DNA of 64,000 nt, taken from the NCBI GenBank assembly GCA_035236585.1, contig CP141136.1, positions 33,812,949 to 33,876,948 of the forward strand, read 5' to 3'. The notes below the pieces were generated by a model. That model saw only the letters and a program-made list of their open reading frames with translations, was not told where the DNA came from and made no database searches. Within the stretch, counting starts at the first letter, position 1. The number at the start of each line of letters is the position of its first letter. The DNA is from Warburgia ugandensis. Its lineage: Eukaryota; Streptophyta; Magnoliopsida; Canellales; Canellaceae. This document shows, piece by piece, positions 15,122-28,689 of this stretch. A program made the position numbers and the translations under genes.

Positions 15122-16408
15122 AAAAACATAACAATCTTAGTTCCACCTACTTCAAATTGAGCGCTTCTATTTCACTGATGCGAATAGCTCATGATCAATC
15201 ACACCTTTGTAACAATCTAAATACACATTTAGATATATAATCAATGGTTTCTTTTAGTTTCCAATAGTCTAGAATTTTCTCTAAGTAAGTCCCCAACACT
15301 AATCGACACAGGGAATGTGATCGGCTCATCTATGGCACAACTCACTTTTCATTAATTGTTGGTTGTTAATTGAATGATAAATGTTACTGAATTACCAAAT
15401 CCACACCGTTGGTCATTGATTTGCTATCGACATCTCTCCTTAACTATCTAGAATTTCTAACCCATGAGATTGTAGGTTATCTTCAGGCATTAGTGGTCAT
15501 AAACCCTTAATTCACGACTAGATCCAATCATGGACATCTAATCTAGGGTTTATGCCTTCTTAATAGACATAAGTGCTTAAATTTTGGTTTTCCAATTGAT
15601 CCAACCATTGGTTCAAGTTTTATAGCATGATAATGGTGATAAAATTTATGTATGTGTTTCTAATAGAGATTTGATGGTTTACAGCTTTCGAAATCTTTAA
15701 GTGGTAGATTAACAATTAGATTTAAAGGTTCATGTCTAAATTGGTTGATTAGACAACCTAAGGCACTCGATCTCACATACAAGATGTTAATTATATCCAA
15801 TTATCCATATGAGCTTTTAGAAATTCTAAGATTTACAGTGCATCTCATGATCATATTGGAATTGAGATAAATTGGAGCAAATAGATGGCGATGTTACCTA
15901 AAATCGCATTGATCCTCGTATAATAGAGCATTGGAATAGTCCGATTGTTGCTGGATGGTCACAAATGGCTTGATCATGAGCATACATTACTATTACTCCT
16001 AGATCTCAATTGGATCGACCTCGATTATGGATTTCTTTGAGGGGTATTGTTTGCTACATTAAGGGAAGCACAATGAACGGCTCGGATCTTCAATGACTGT
16101 CATCTTCCCCCTTGAACACAACAAAATCCAACTACTCTATTTCATATTTACAAGGCCATCATTAATGATGAAAATGGGAAGGATATGAGAGGTGGGAAGT
16201 GAGGATCAACAAGGTCCTTCACTATCCGTGACACGTAGTGGTGAAATCGTGCATGGTCACCAATGGTGAATAAGGTGGATAAAACGAGAAGGAAGAGAGG
16301 AGCGAGGGGAAAGTGAGAGCCTACGTGCGTCTCAACTCTAGGGTTTGACCATTGGCTGGGTGGTGGAGTTTTGTTGTGACGTGGGGATTAGTTTGGTCCA
16401 ATCAATGT

Positions 16409-16521
<113 letters not shown>

Positions 16522-17326
16522 TGTCTGATGGGTTTTGGCTTAAAGGAGGTGGTGCCGTTATCAAATACGACCCCTCAATTTTAGGCATTTCTTCTTCTTA
16601 TCTTTTTCTTAATCTTAATTCCCTTCATATTTAAAGTGTCATAACTTTTTCATTTGAACTCTGATCTCGGTGTTGGTAGTGTCATTGGAATCATTTTTCG
16701 GAGTGCAACTTCTTACTTCTAAAGAATTTAGTTCTAGCATAATATAATTACACCAAGAAGAACCTAAAAATGCGAGTTGTTACATTTATAGATGATGAGA
16801 AGTCAATCTGAATTTAATTTTTAGTAATGTTCTTATCCATTCTCTTTTATTTTCTCCAAAGAATTCTAAATCAACTGAATTTTGTCATTTTAACTTAGTT
16901 TCCTATTAGGAAACTATTTCCTCTCTCTTCATCACTTTCACTTTTCATCACTAAACATAAAATCCCTTTGCATTCTCAATTCTCTTGTGATCATGGTTAG
17001 GACTTGATGCATGAGGATTGAATTGGAGTCCCTGCTTCTTGAATATGGTCTAGATAATCTGGATTGATCTAAGTTGTTCATTTTAATCTAAGCTTGATCG
17101 GAGATCTAGGATGTCCATTGACTTGATCTAATTGCATGGATCTTGATCTAGCACCTACAAAACAAAGAAAATACCCTTATTAATAATACAACATTCAATT
17201 TTACACATACCTACCTCAGATCATCATCTAACCTTGAAAATTTACCCAATGACGATTAGATTAAAATTTTAATTTGATACATTTTCATATAAATTTCTAA
17301 ATTATATCTTTAAATTATATCAAAAG

Positions 17327-18186
17327 TGATAAGTGTTTAATTTTTCATAAAAACCACCCAATTAGCATCCAAATGTTACAACTAATAGGGATAAATTAGG
17401 GTTTTTAGACCAAAATTCGTAACACGTGTATTTTTACCAAATAAGGCAAAAGTTAGTAATTTTGTAGGTCCAAGGCAAGTTAATCATGTTTTTCTAGGAT
17501 TTAATTAGGATTTTTTACTTTTTGTAGGAAGTAAGTGGTGATCCATTGACCGAGATCGATTGGGATAAAATTGAAGATCAAGATCAAAAGATTGAGTCAA
17601 AGCCTCAAAATCATCACTTCAACATAAACCAAAGGCCAAGATCATCTTGTGGACTAGTAATGGATGTGATTTAACAAGCTAATAATGGCTAAAGTGGGCC
17701 CATGAAGTAAGACATGCATTCTTGCCACCTTTGCATGGAAGCCACTTAAGCCACCTGAGCCATTTAAGCCATAAAAGGTGGCAAGCTAAGGAATTCAAGC
17801 CAAACCATACAAACCACTCAAGTCAAGGGATGAAGCCAAGAAAGCTTCCTAAGCAACCAATTTTTAGTGTTTTTCTCACTTTTTCCCACTTTTTTCTAAA
17901 ATTTCACCTCACCCTTCAGATGTACTATGAATTTCCAAAACTCTATCTCATTCCACCTCTTGAGAAACTTTTCAACCAACCAAATTTCTTCACCTAACAC
18001 CCAACACCTCTTTGCTAACCAATCCCAACTCACTTTTCTAAAACAACAAGCATTCAATGACTTTGAGAAGGGGGGAGACACCCCTTCCTAAAAAGGTGGC
18101 ATCTCCCACCTACTCCACTCCTTATGTCTGCCAACCCCCTTACCCACTCTCCTGTTTGATGTCTACCCTTTTCCCCCATCATAGCC
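17327..18186 (+). repeat. 5' LTR of element F, first part
   Basis: Matches 46329-47382 of the 3' LTR, with shared blocks from gataagtgtttaat to tttcccccatcatagcc. The 3' copy holds about 185 extra bases (about 46882-47065) that are absent here. The part ends exactly at TAGCC, where element B inserted. Confidence 0.88.
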
Positions 18187-20907
18187 TATGACGACCCAGG
18201 TTTTCTCATGCATTTTTAAATGCAATATCTAATTTCCTAAGGTGGGATGCATCCCTATTTGAAAACCATTTTATAAAAACCATGCAATGCAGCAGAAAAT
18301 CTTTAGTTTTAAACTCAATTTTGAAAACCCCGAGTGTCATTTGCCTTCACAACAACCAAAGTAGTTTTTGAAAAACTTCAGAAATCATAAATGCTTTTAC
18401 CCAGGTCTATCCAGTCACAGCACATAGTCCAACTATAAATAAATACAAATACATATCCAAAGGGTAGAGAGTTTACTCACATGTATAGTTGTCTCCTTTG
18501 TTTATTCACTTGCTCGTAACACTAATATCTTCTGAGGCGTCTCCTATTTGTAAGTGGAACTATCTTGAAAAATGTTAAGGATAGGGTGAGTATATACTAT
18601 ACTCAGTAAGAGTCCATCACTACTAGTTTTAGAATGCATGAGATGTTTAACATCATATGCTTTTTCAAAACATGTGCATGTCTGAACACTCAAGTTCAAT
18701 ATCGAGATTAAAAATCATCATCGAATTGGAATATTGACGACTTAAGGAAATCACATAATCCAAGTCGAAAGTATCATATATATATATATATATCATAACA
18801 TAATGATATGCATAAGATGCTTCATTGAATCCACCTCATGGATATCTAGTACAGTATGGTCGACCAACCTCATATCATGCCATATGCAATGCAAATAAGT
18901 CCACGAAACCATAGGGTCCAACTATGCCCACGACCTCGCCGCCATGTGGTCCCCGAGTACCTAGGGACACAGCGTCATAGCCTCCATGGGGCATATGACA
19001 CATCGACCTAGTGCCGTGACACTAGTGGTAGCCCCCTGTACCACATGAAGTCGACGTAGGGACATGCCCTTTTTGGGCGTGGTACCCAATCCACCTAGTA
19101 GTGGTAGAGGCTGGGAGGCCACCCCAACCACTTGGCATAGCACCCACGAGCTTACTAGCCCAAATCATATACTATCAAATAAGTAAAAACATCTCTTTTT
19201 CAAAACCTGTCCTCTTTGGGTCCCTCACAACTGCCTACCCAGCGTCTTTTGGGCACTCCAGCGTCTTTTGGTAACCCTCAAGGACATGCAATTTTTTTAA
19301 GAACTCAATGCTCACAAATCACGCAATATATGCAATTGTTTACAAAACATGTCTATGCATAATGTATTCGTCATATGCATGCTCTATTCATTTATAAAGT
19401 TAAATCACGCTAAACAAGTTATATAACTTAAATTCAAAACATGCATTCAAAACAATCATGGCTCTTTAAAAAGTCTAGTAGCGATAGAGCACCTACCTCA
19501 AAGTATCCTGGAGCCCCGTCCTTTAGTACTCAACCCGTCCCTAGGTCTCATTTATAAACTCCTAGGTATAAATGGATACAAGGAGTCCTCATTAATTTTA
19601 ATCTATTTAGACATTAGACCGCTAAATCTGCTGTTTAGGGTCAAGGGTCCTTGCCTAATTCATTGCCAGGTTAGCTCCTATAATATGGACCTACTTATTC
19701 AATAGTTAAATTCTATAAATGGTCCTATGATCCTAATTTTAAAGTCTCATTAGGTCTTCGTGTCCCGGTTCCCTCATGTGCGTGCGCGCCTAAAGGCCGT
19801 GCCAGGGACCGCTTTTTGCTCGCACACATGCATGCTCAAGTGACGCACTATGACACGCATCATCGCATGGACGCACCTTGTATCATGGCGCGTCTCAACT
19901 CTCAGGGCACCCCGTGCACCCTGGTCGAGCCAGGACCCATGCCCTATGTCACGCGCGTACCAGAGGACCGCACCTGGGACAGTGTACGCACTATCGTACG
20001 CCTGGAGCCCATCCTTGGGACCCTGTCCCAGGCGCACATGGAGCAAGGTCATCTAGACCTGGCTTGGGGCGTCTTGTTCGTGCAAGGCCTGCCCAAGCCG
20101 GCTTAGGCATTTTCCGGCCAAGAACCCAGCTGGAAAACGAATGGGAAATGCTAGATCCAGCATGGATCTAGCCTGAAAAGTGGAGGAACCAGAGAAGGGA
20201 GGTAAGGACGTCTTACCTGGGCAGCCTGGGGAGTGCCCATTGCCGGTGATGGAACCCCATTCCGTCTGAGACCCTTTCTCGCCGGATTTCTGTGTTTGTC
20301 CAAACCCACGAAGGGGAAAACCCCAATGTCAGACCGGAACAAGAGGTGAGAGGGGAATGGAAGAATGGCCGACCCGACTAGGGCTTGGCCGTTGCCGAAA
20401 ATGCAGAAGGATGGGTTTCTGATTTTTGCCAGAAACCCCAGTCTCAAACGACTGGAAAAATGCGATTTGAAGAGGGGGGAAGATGGGGTTTTTATAGAGG
20501 AGTGAAAGGCGGTGCCCCTCAATGGCGGTGCCGCCATTTCCCCTGGTGTATTCTATAGAAATAGTGAAAAAGGGGGTTTTGGGAGGGTCTAGAGGTTGAA
20601 GATGACATGGGGTGCCGTTATCAAAACGTCCCCCTACGTTTTTCGTCCTTTTTTGTTTTTTCGTTTTTCTGTTTAATTTTCAGAAATACCCCTATCTTTA
20701 AATAGCTGTAACTTCTTCATATGAACTCCGTTTTGGGTGATTTTTGAGGCGTTAGATTCCATTTTTCGAGTAGAATCTAATGGTACTAAGTTTCCATACA
20801 AATTCATTTGTTTACTATTTTAAATAAAGTGAAACATTTAACTCAGTTTATTTCCTATAGAATGTTCAATTTTCGTTAAAAATAGTGTAAATTGCTCGGG
20901 CATTACA
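18187..20907 (-). repeat. 3' LTR of element B
   Basis: 2721 bases, from TATGACGACCCAGG to GGGCATTACA, paired with 24358-27059. It holds an (AT)n run at about 18776-18792 and a TATA-like box near its right end. Short open frames (for example 19816-20106) lie in a GC-richer stretch and have no family features. Confidence 0.93.
20489..20497 (-). promoter_or_regulatory. TATA-like box, LTR B left copy
   Basis: The minus strand reads CTATAAAAA, about 410 bases from the LTR start (20907). The other LTR of B has CTTTATAAAAA at 26664-26674 in the same place. Inferred promoter of the LTR. Confidence 0.55.
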
Positions 20908-20921
20908 TTATTACCCCCTTA
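20908..20921 (-). other. Polypurine tract of element B
   Basis: The minus strand reads TAAGGGGGTAATAA and directly abuts the 3' LTR. It differs by one base from the tract of element C (TAAGGGGGTAAGAA), and similarity to C continues about 40 bases into the interior. Confidence 0.85.
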
Positions 20922-23900
20922 AAAGAATTTTGCCTTCGAAATTCTATAAATTATCATCTTCAAGGTATTTTGCCTCTTAGATAACTTCTTGGTGAATGCA
21001 CTCCCCCCTTAGGAATCAAATATATGCTCAACCTCAATTTATCATTTCTGTTGTTCCTTCTACAATGTCTTACCTATAAGGGCCGCTTTTGCTGCGTACT
21101 CTAATGCACACTCTTATACGTGCTGGTTTAACCATAGCGGTTTCTAGCTGTAATTCATCTATCTCAAAATCCTTAGATGCCCATACTTTCCTCATCGTGT
21201 ATAGGATAGTCTCCTTGTAGGATCATGCTTCTATGTTCATGTATAAATTACCCCATACTTCTTTGAGATCATATGATCTTATTTCTCCTATTTTGAATAT
21301 CATAGGATAAACCCTTTCATCTAGTGATCTCCTTCATCATCCATAAGTCCAAAAATTACCTTCTTTCTATTGTGTCTAACTTTGCTTCTTATCTTTTATA
21401 CTTGTCCCCGAGATACTTTACTAACTGACGTGGTATCATGTGCTCTTCAGCTAAACCCTTGATTAACTTCAAATTTCAACTGTCTGTCATTTTCCATATG
21501 TGACTTTATTCCTTGATCAAAGTTACATCATGACAGCCAATTAGTAGCAGCTTTCACCGATGACCTTACCATATACTGAAAGTAAAATGTCTTAACCCTA
21601 TATCCAGTTTTATAATTATTGAATTCATTAAACGCTTTTCTCCGTGAAGATTTTATCCAAACTCATGTCAAATGTTAATGGTCGATTCATCATCATGGGT
21701 CAAATGTTCTCGTCTAGAGGCCTATCTCACTATACACATCAATTTGTCATTAGGATTTTCAATAATGTTCCCATTTATGCAAAGCAAAAAGGCTCTTATT
21801 CATAACCGAGTACCCTTACTAGGTCATGGTTGAATCCTTTGTCATCATCCTCTTTGTCCTTTCTTTACTTAATGGTTTTCTTTGTAACCTTTAAGTCCAA
21901 AAGTTTTATACTCAATCCAGTAGGGTTAGTCCTTAGGAAATTCCTTCAATTGATTTTTCGTACTTGGTATATGCTCATAACCACTAACTATTTGCCTAAA
22001 GGCAATATAACATTAAATCTTCACCTTATAGTGTGCTAGCTATCTCACCTTTTCTCCTTTAATCCCCTTATGTCAATATGTTGTTTAATCCTTTATCAAG
22101 ACTTTATTGTCAACCATGCAGTATGTATTGTCAATAGGTATACTCCTAAGTAGTGATTTTCTCAATTCCTCAAATTTTATTCTTCAAGTGCCTCCTCATA
22201 ATTAGCTTACAATAGCAATAATTCTCCTTCAATGGCGATTATATCAAATTGTACTGAAGTTGTTAACTCAACAAGTTTAACAATACTCAGGTAAGCATAA
22301 ACATTTTCTTAGACATAGAAAGACTTTATTTGATTACCTATTGATCTCTTTCCAGATATATCTACGTCATAAGCTCAAGGGCCTCTAAAGTGATCAATAC
22401 TTATTTGCCTTCTTTTTCAATCCAAGTTAGTAGTATTTTTCAGACTCAAAGTAATTTCTTTACCTTGTTATGGTAGCCATTAAGGTTTAAAAAAATGTTT
22501 CCCATTGGTTTAGATCACTTCTTATTTTTTCTCCTATCTCAGTTGCAACTGTTCTCATCAACTGACCTCACACCCTCAATTGACTTATTTTAACAAGTAC
22601 TTCTTTCCAGGAAAACGCAAGTCTAAAGACTTATATCATCCTTCTAAGTATATAACTTCGACGACTAACTCATAAATACTAACATACTTGATTAATTAGG
22701 GTGGGATACCTTTATTTAGTCAACAGTACTCTAAAGGTAATGACTAAATAATGGTCTTAAGATTTTTGCTCTTCCAATCTATGATAGCAAGGCCTCAATT
22801 TGATCCTTGATGGTACCCTACTAGCTGAAGATAGATAGATGGACAAGTCATTGTCCTGGCCTAATTCCTCTTTCAATACAACTTTATTTACTCATGTAGT
22901 GGCAAGGTGAGATATCACCAAAAATTTTCTTTTTATTATATCCATTGGTGTTCCCCATAAGCTAATGGATCTGATAAGAATCTAATTGTAATAATTGATA
23001 TCAAACCATCTGTAGAATTTTATTTCTAGTTGGTCACCATTCCTCTTTGTCGCATAATCTCCTGAAATTCGATACTCTACTCAAAGTCTTAAACCCCATA
23101 TGCTTTTTCTCTTTTATACTCTTTTACAATAAGATCACCAACTCATCTAATATTATTCCTTCATTTGTTTGGTCTACCTTCCTATAGGATTTAAGATGAA
23201 AGAATTGTATGTATCTCCATAAAGTCATGATCTTCTTCTTTTGACTATTCAATATTCATTGAATACTTGGTCATTACATCTTTATCTCTTTCTCTCTTTT
23301 CTTCAAAATCCTCATTTGGTCTACCTGGATCAATGTCTCTATATGCTCTGTTGCATATAATTGATACTTCATCTACTCCTTTTCTTAACAGATATGATAA
23401 ACTGAATGCTTCTAAGAAATTCTAAACTATCTTAAGATGATTGAAATCCTCAATTGCCTATAGCCTCAATAAAATTCATACAATGTCTTAATAATGGCAT
23501 TGATGTTTTGATCATGCTGTACTTTTCTTACAAGTTCATGTTAGGATCATTCTATTATCATCCTTAGTATAATCATCAAAATCTTTTGATAACTCAGTCG
23601 AATTCATTTCCTTATCATATTCGTGTTATGTTTCTCTTATTCACATAATCTGTCATTTGTATACCTCGTCTGATTTGCTCCATAATACTTAGGTAGTTAT
23701 TAGTCGATATCACTTCACTCTTCATAAGACTCCACTTAAGATATCCAAAATTGAGCTAAGTCCTTCAAGATCCATACCTTTGTGACCTAGTTCGAGTCAT
23801 AGTCATCTCCTAATATCATCTTGCATTCTCATCCCTCTTAGATTATCATCAAAATTCTTCTCAAAGTTCATCTTTTACATCCCCTATCATACTCATATCA

Positions 23901-24343
23901 TGTCCTTGTGATAGGGTACTCATATTCTGATATTCTTTATGATGGTAAGATAGCCATCTAGGTACTTTGATTTTTTCTCACCTTTGATAAGATTACTTTA
24001 TTGCAGGTCAGAACTATCTACTAACAAGTTCACTAACATCCTCATTCATCATTCTCATAATATGATCCACATATGAGTTTTTATATTTTCACCACACAAC
24101 AATCCTTAAGTCATCTTAGACTAGATTTTGGTAAGGGTTGCACTATCCTCTGCCTAATTATTTGTTAAACCAAGCTGTGTTTCACCTATTTAATTAAGGT
24201 GAAATGCCTTGAGCATTAATATGGTAATCCTCAAATAGAAGTAGTCATCTCTACTACTCCTAGTGATACTACTTATTCTTGATTTTCTCTATTGTCCATG
24301 ACCCTAGGACATGCTGGACTGGTTGTGAAAGGATAAAACCTGG
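20922..24343 (-). other. Internal region of element B, non-coding
   Basis: About 3.4 kb rich in A and T without a usable open frame on either strand. No protease, reverse transcriptase or integrase wording was found. Blocks match the interior of element A, so both belong to one coding-free family. The first 40 bases by the polypurine tract match element C. Confidence 0.7.
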
Positions 24344-24355
24344 GCTCTGATACCA
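24344..24355 (-). other. Primer binding site of element B
   Basis: The minus strand reads TGGTATCAGAGC, the exact plant initiator-Met tRNA type site, two bases inside the 5' LTR end at 24358. Confidence 0.92.
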
Positions 24356-24357
24356 AC

Positions 24358-27059
24358 TGGGATGACCCGGGTTTTCTCATGCATTTTTAAATGCAATATC
24401 TAATTTCCTAAGGCGGGATGCATCCTATTTGAAAACCATTTTATAAAAACCATGCAATGCTGCGGAAAATCTTTAGTTTTAAACTCAATTTTGAAAACCC
24501 CGAGTGTCATTTACCTTCACAACAACCAAAGTAGTTTTTGAAAAACTTCAGAAATCATAAATGCTTTTCCCTAGGTCTATCCAGTCACAGCACACAGTCC
24601 AACTGTAAATAAATACAAATACATATCCAAAGGGTAGAGAGTTTACTCACATGTATAGTTGTCTCCTTTGTTTATTCACTTGCTCGTAGCACTAATATCT
24701 TCTGAGGCGTCTCCTATTTGTAAGTGGAACTATCTTGAAAAATGTTAAGGATAGGGTGAGTATATACTATACTCAGTAAGAGTCCATCACTACTAGTTTT
24801 AGAATGCATGAGATGTTTAAAATCATACGCTCTTTCAAAACATGTGCATGTCTGAACACTCAAGTTCAATATCGAGATTAAAAACCATCATCGAATTAGA
24901 ATATTGACGACTTAAGGAAATCACATAATCCAAGTTGAAAGTATCATATATATATATATATATATATATCATAACATAATGATATGCATAAGATGCTTTT
25001 TTTAATCCAACTCATGGATATCTAGTATGGTATGGTCGACCAACCTCATATCATGCCATATGCAACGCAAATAAGTCCACAAAACCATAGGGTCCAACTA
25101 TGCCCACGACCTCACCACCGTGTGGTCCCTGGGTACCTAGGGACACAGCGTCATAGCCTCCATGGGGCATATGACACATCAACCCAGTGCCGTGACACCA
25201 ATGGTAGCCCCCTGTACCACATGCAGTCGACGTAGGGACATGCCCTTTTTGGGCATGGTACCCAATCCACCTAGTAGTGGTAGAGGCTGGGAGGCCACCC
25301 CAACCACTTGGCATAGCACCCACGAGCTTACTAGCCCAAATCATATACTATCAAATAAGTAAAAACATCTCTTTTTCAAAACCTGTCCTCTTTGGGTCCC
25401 TCACAACTGCCTACCCAGCGTCTTTTGGGCACTCCAGCGTCTTTTGGTAACCCTCAAGGACATGCAATTTTTTTAAGAACTCAATGCTCACAAATCACGC
25501 AATATATGCAATTGTTTACAAAACATGTCTATGCATAATGTATTCGTCATATGCATGCTCTATTCATTTATAAAGTTAAATCACGCTAAACAAGTTATAT
25601 AACTTAAATTCAAAACATGCATTCAAAACAATCATGGCTCTTTAAAAAGTCTAGTAGCGATAGAGCACCTACCTCAAAGTATCCTGGAGCCCCGTCCTTT
25701 AGTACTCAACCCGTCCCTAGGTCTCATTTATAAACTCCTAGGTATAAATGGATACAAGGAGTCCTCATTAATTTTAATCTATTTAGACATTAGACCGCTA
25801 AATCTGCTGTTTAGGGTCAAGGGTCCTTGCCTAATTCATTGCCAGGTTAGCTCCTATAATATGGACCTACTTATTCAATAGTTAAATTCTATAAATGGTC
25901 CTATGATCCTAATTTTAAAGTCTCATTAGGTCTTCGTGTCCCGGTTCCCTCACGTGCGTGCGCGCCTAGAGGCCGTGCCAGGGACCGCTTTTTGCACGCG
26001 CACATACATGCTCAAGTGACGCGTTATGACGCACATCATCGCACGGACGCACCTTGTATCATGGGGCGTCTCAGCTCCCAGGGCACCCCGTGCACCCTGG
26101 TCGAGCCAGGACCCGTGCCCTATGTCACGCGCGCACCCGAGAGCCGCACTTGGGACAATGTATGCATTGTCGTACGCCCGGAACCCATCCCTGGAACCCT
26201 GTCCCAGGCGCACATGGAGCAAGGTCATCTGGACTTGGCTTCAGGCGTCTTGTTCGTGCAGGGCCGGCCCAAGCCGGCTTGGGCGTTTTCCGACAAAGAA
26301 CCCGGCTGGAAAATAACTGGGAAACGCAAGATCCATCATGGATCTAGCCTGAAAAGTGGAGGAACCAGAGAAGGGAGGTAAGGATGTCTTACCTGGGCAG
26401 CCTGGGGAGTGCCCATTGCCGGTGATGGAACCCCATTCTGTTTGAGACCCTTTCTCGCCGGATTTCTGTGTTTGTCCGAACCCACGAAGGGGAAAACCCC
26501 AATGTCAGACCGAAACAAGAGGAGAGAGGGGAATGGAAGAATGGCCGGCCCGACTAGGGCCTAGCCATTGCCCAAAATGTAGAAGGATGGGTTTCTGGTT
26601 TTGCCGGAAACCCCAGTCTCAAACGACTAGAAAAATGCGATTTGAAGAGGGGGGAAGATGGGGTTTTTATAAAGGAGTGAAAGGCGGTGCCGCCATTTCC
26701 CCTGGTGTATTCTAGAGAAATCATGAAAAAACGGGTTTCTGGGAGGGTCTAGAGGTTGAAGATGACAGGGGATGCCGTTATCCAAATGGCCCCCTGCGTT
26801 TTTCGTCCTTCTTCGTTTTTTTGTTTAATTTTAAAAAATACCTCTATCTTTAAATGGCTGTAACTTCTTCATACGAACCCTATTTTGGGTGATTTTTGAG
26901 GCATTGGATTCCATTTTTCGAGTCGAATCTAATGGTACTAAGTTTCCTTACAAATTCCTTTGTTTACTATTTTAAATAAAGTAAAACATTTAACTCAGTT
27001 TATTTCCTATAGAATGTTCAATTTTCGTTAAAAATAGTGTAAATTGCTCGGGCATTACA
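24358..27059 (-). repeat. 5' LTR of element B
   Basis: 2702 bases, from TGGGATGACCCGGG to GGGCATTACA. It differs from the left LTR by scattered substitutions, a longer (AT)n run at about 24946-24969 and a small deletion near 26690. It carries a TATA-like box at 26664-26674. Confidence 0.93.
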
Positions 27060-27064
27060 TAGCC

Positions 27065-28663
27065 ATTCAATTTAATACTCTTTAATCCCCACCATACCTT
27101 AGTATTAGGGTATCCTAGGAAAAATAGGACAATTTTATAAAACCAGCCCAAAACTTAAGCAAAGAACTTTTTTTTGCACTTAGAAAAAGATGTCTCCTTT
27201 GTAGGATGGAGATGCCCACTTTCATCAAACCTACTTTTCCGCTTTTGCTGTTGTTTTGAGGAGTCTTTGGGGTGCTGCCACATCCTTCCAAGGTTTATGC
27301 TTCTTCCTCAAGTGTTCAACCTAGGATTTTTGGGTTTTGATTCACCTTTGAAGGTTGGTTAGCCTTGTTACTCTCTTTGCTGGAATTAACTTCTTTTCAT
27401 GTTAATTTGCCTCATTTTTCCTTTAGCTTTCCTTGATTTTAAACTAAGATTCAAGGATGGTTTTCCCTTGGAGTGACAGCCAAGGGAAGTCATCTTGAAT
27501 CTAGTTTTATTCTTTATATTTCATTGCATTTTTATTCTCTTTAGCCCTTTTGATTTTCCACCTTTGGTTGCTTAAGTTCCATTAGGTTGTTGCCATAGTT
27601 TGCATAGGATTTTCCTTTGATTTCAAGCATACTTGTTCTAAGTGAATGTTGGAACAATTGAAGAAGATTTTGGCCTGTAATTAAGGATTGATTGAGATTA
27701 AGTGAACATCATTATAATAGCATTTAAGTTTTAGAATTGGACTACATTTATGGAGTGTTATGTTGATGAATTTTTTTATGTGATTCAACGAGATTAGTTG
27801 GAATTTTCAACTCATGTTGTGTCCAGCAGTTAATTAGCTTTGTTCCTGAATGTTGGAATGCATCAAAAGTGATTAATTTCATGTTTTACATTATCTATTC
27901 ATTGAAAGTTTCAATTACCTTACTGCTGGAATTTCTTTGCATGATTGGTGTATGTTAATTTCCAGCACTAGACAATAATATTAACTTGAATTTTCAAGAT
28001 TCCAATTAGATTGTTAGATAGCTTAGTTAATATTAGAAATATATTGCATGGTTAGGTTTATAAAGTAGTTGATTAAATCAACTCATATCCAACGAATCAT
28101 GCAAACCATTCCATGGTTACATGTATGTTAATTGGGAAGTTTTCCTTTCATTGTTGTTAGTAATTGCTTTCATTTATTTCTCTAGTTTGGTTGTAGTTAG
28201 ATTCGATTATTTTGCATCTTATTAATTGGAAAGTAATCAAATTTTTCATAGTTATTAAAATAGTTCATTTGGTTGCTTAGTTTTCTTAGTTTGGCATGAT
28301 TAGGAAAGTAGTTTGTTTAAAGCATATTTTCCTTAAATTAGTCGTTAATTTCATGTTTAGGAATGTTATCTTAGGACAGTTGATAAATTTCATTTTAGGA
28401 AATTTTTTAGTTAGGAAAGTAATAAAATTAGAAGTTTTTAATTTACAAAAGTTTTAATTTTAGAAAGTGCATGTTCTAGGGAAGTTTTCCATTTAGCATG
28501 TTTCTTGATTTTGCTTAGTTTCCAATTTCATATTTTGATTTTTCTTAGTTTAGGTCAAAAATCACTTGAATTTTGGCTTAGTTCAACTTCTCATGGGATC
28601 GACCTCACTAGCATACTATATTGCAAATGATTCGTGCGTTTGCGTGTTTTTATTAAAACAACA
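27065..28663 (+). repeat. 5' LTR of element F, second part
   Basis: Continues the F LTR after element B (its first five bases, 27060-27064, are the second duplication copy). It matches 47383-49002. It ends AAAACAACA just before the primer site. A TATA-like box TATAAAA at 27136-27142 corresponds to 47453-47459 in the 3' LTR. The small open frame at 27174-27362 is not conserved in the 3' LTR and is not a gene. Confidence 0.87.
27136..27142 (+). promoter_or_regulatory. TATA-like box of the F 5' LTR
   Basis: TATAAAA on the plus strand, kept in all three F-type LTRs (also 47453-47459 and 56548-56554). Inferred as the LTR promoter. In this copy, element B now separates it from the upstream half of the LTR. 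Confidence 0.5.
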
Positions 28664-28671
28664 AGAAGTTT

Positions 28672-28689
28672 TGGTTCCATAGCTGGGGA
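28672..28689 (+). other. Degenerate tRNA-Asp type primer site of F
   Basis: TGGTTCCATAGCTGGGGA matches 13 of 18 bases of the site usual for Athila-like elements (TGGCGCCGTTGCCGGGGA), a few bases after the LTR end. Several differences are C to T or G to A. Confidence 0.8.

Larger units (their letters stand above)
18187..27059 (-). mobile_element. Element B: coding-free LTR retrotransposon inside F
   Basis: LTRs 18187-20907 and 24358-27059 are nearly identical by eye. The flanking duplication TAGCC occurs at 18182-18186 and 27060-27064, and the uninterrupted sequence (catcatagccattt) is present in the 3' LTR of F near 47376, confirming the insertion site. A perfect initiator-Met primer site beside the right LTR and a polypurine tract beside the left LTR show that the element reads on the minus strand. 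The 3450-base interior has no gag or pol. High LTR similarity makes it one of the younger insertions here. It is a non-autonomous element, probably mobilised by relatives of element C. Confidence 0.93.

Noticed and set aside
19774..20537. Several overlapping frames of 90 to 130 codons, also present at 25950-26518
   Set aside because: They lie in the GC-richer part of the B LTRs. Both strands and several frames are open at once, and the frames change between the two LTR copies, so they are not genes.
20922..24343. Possible hidden gag-pol in element B
   Set aside because: No recognisable wording of capsid, protease, reverse transcriptase or integrase in any frame by eye. A sensitive protein alignment could still reveal very old remnants.
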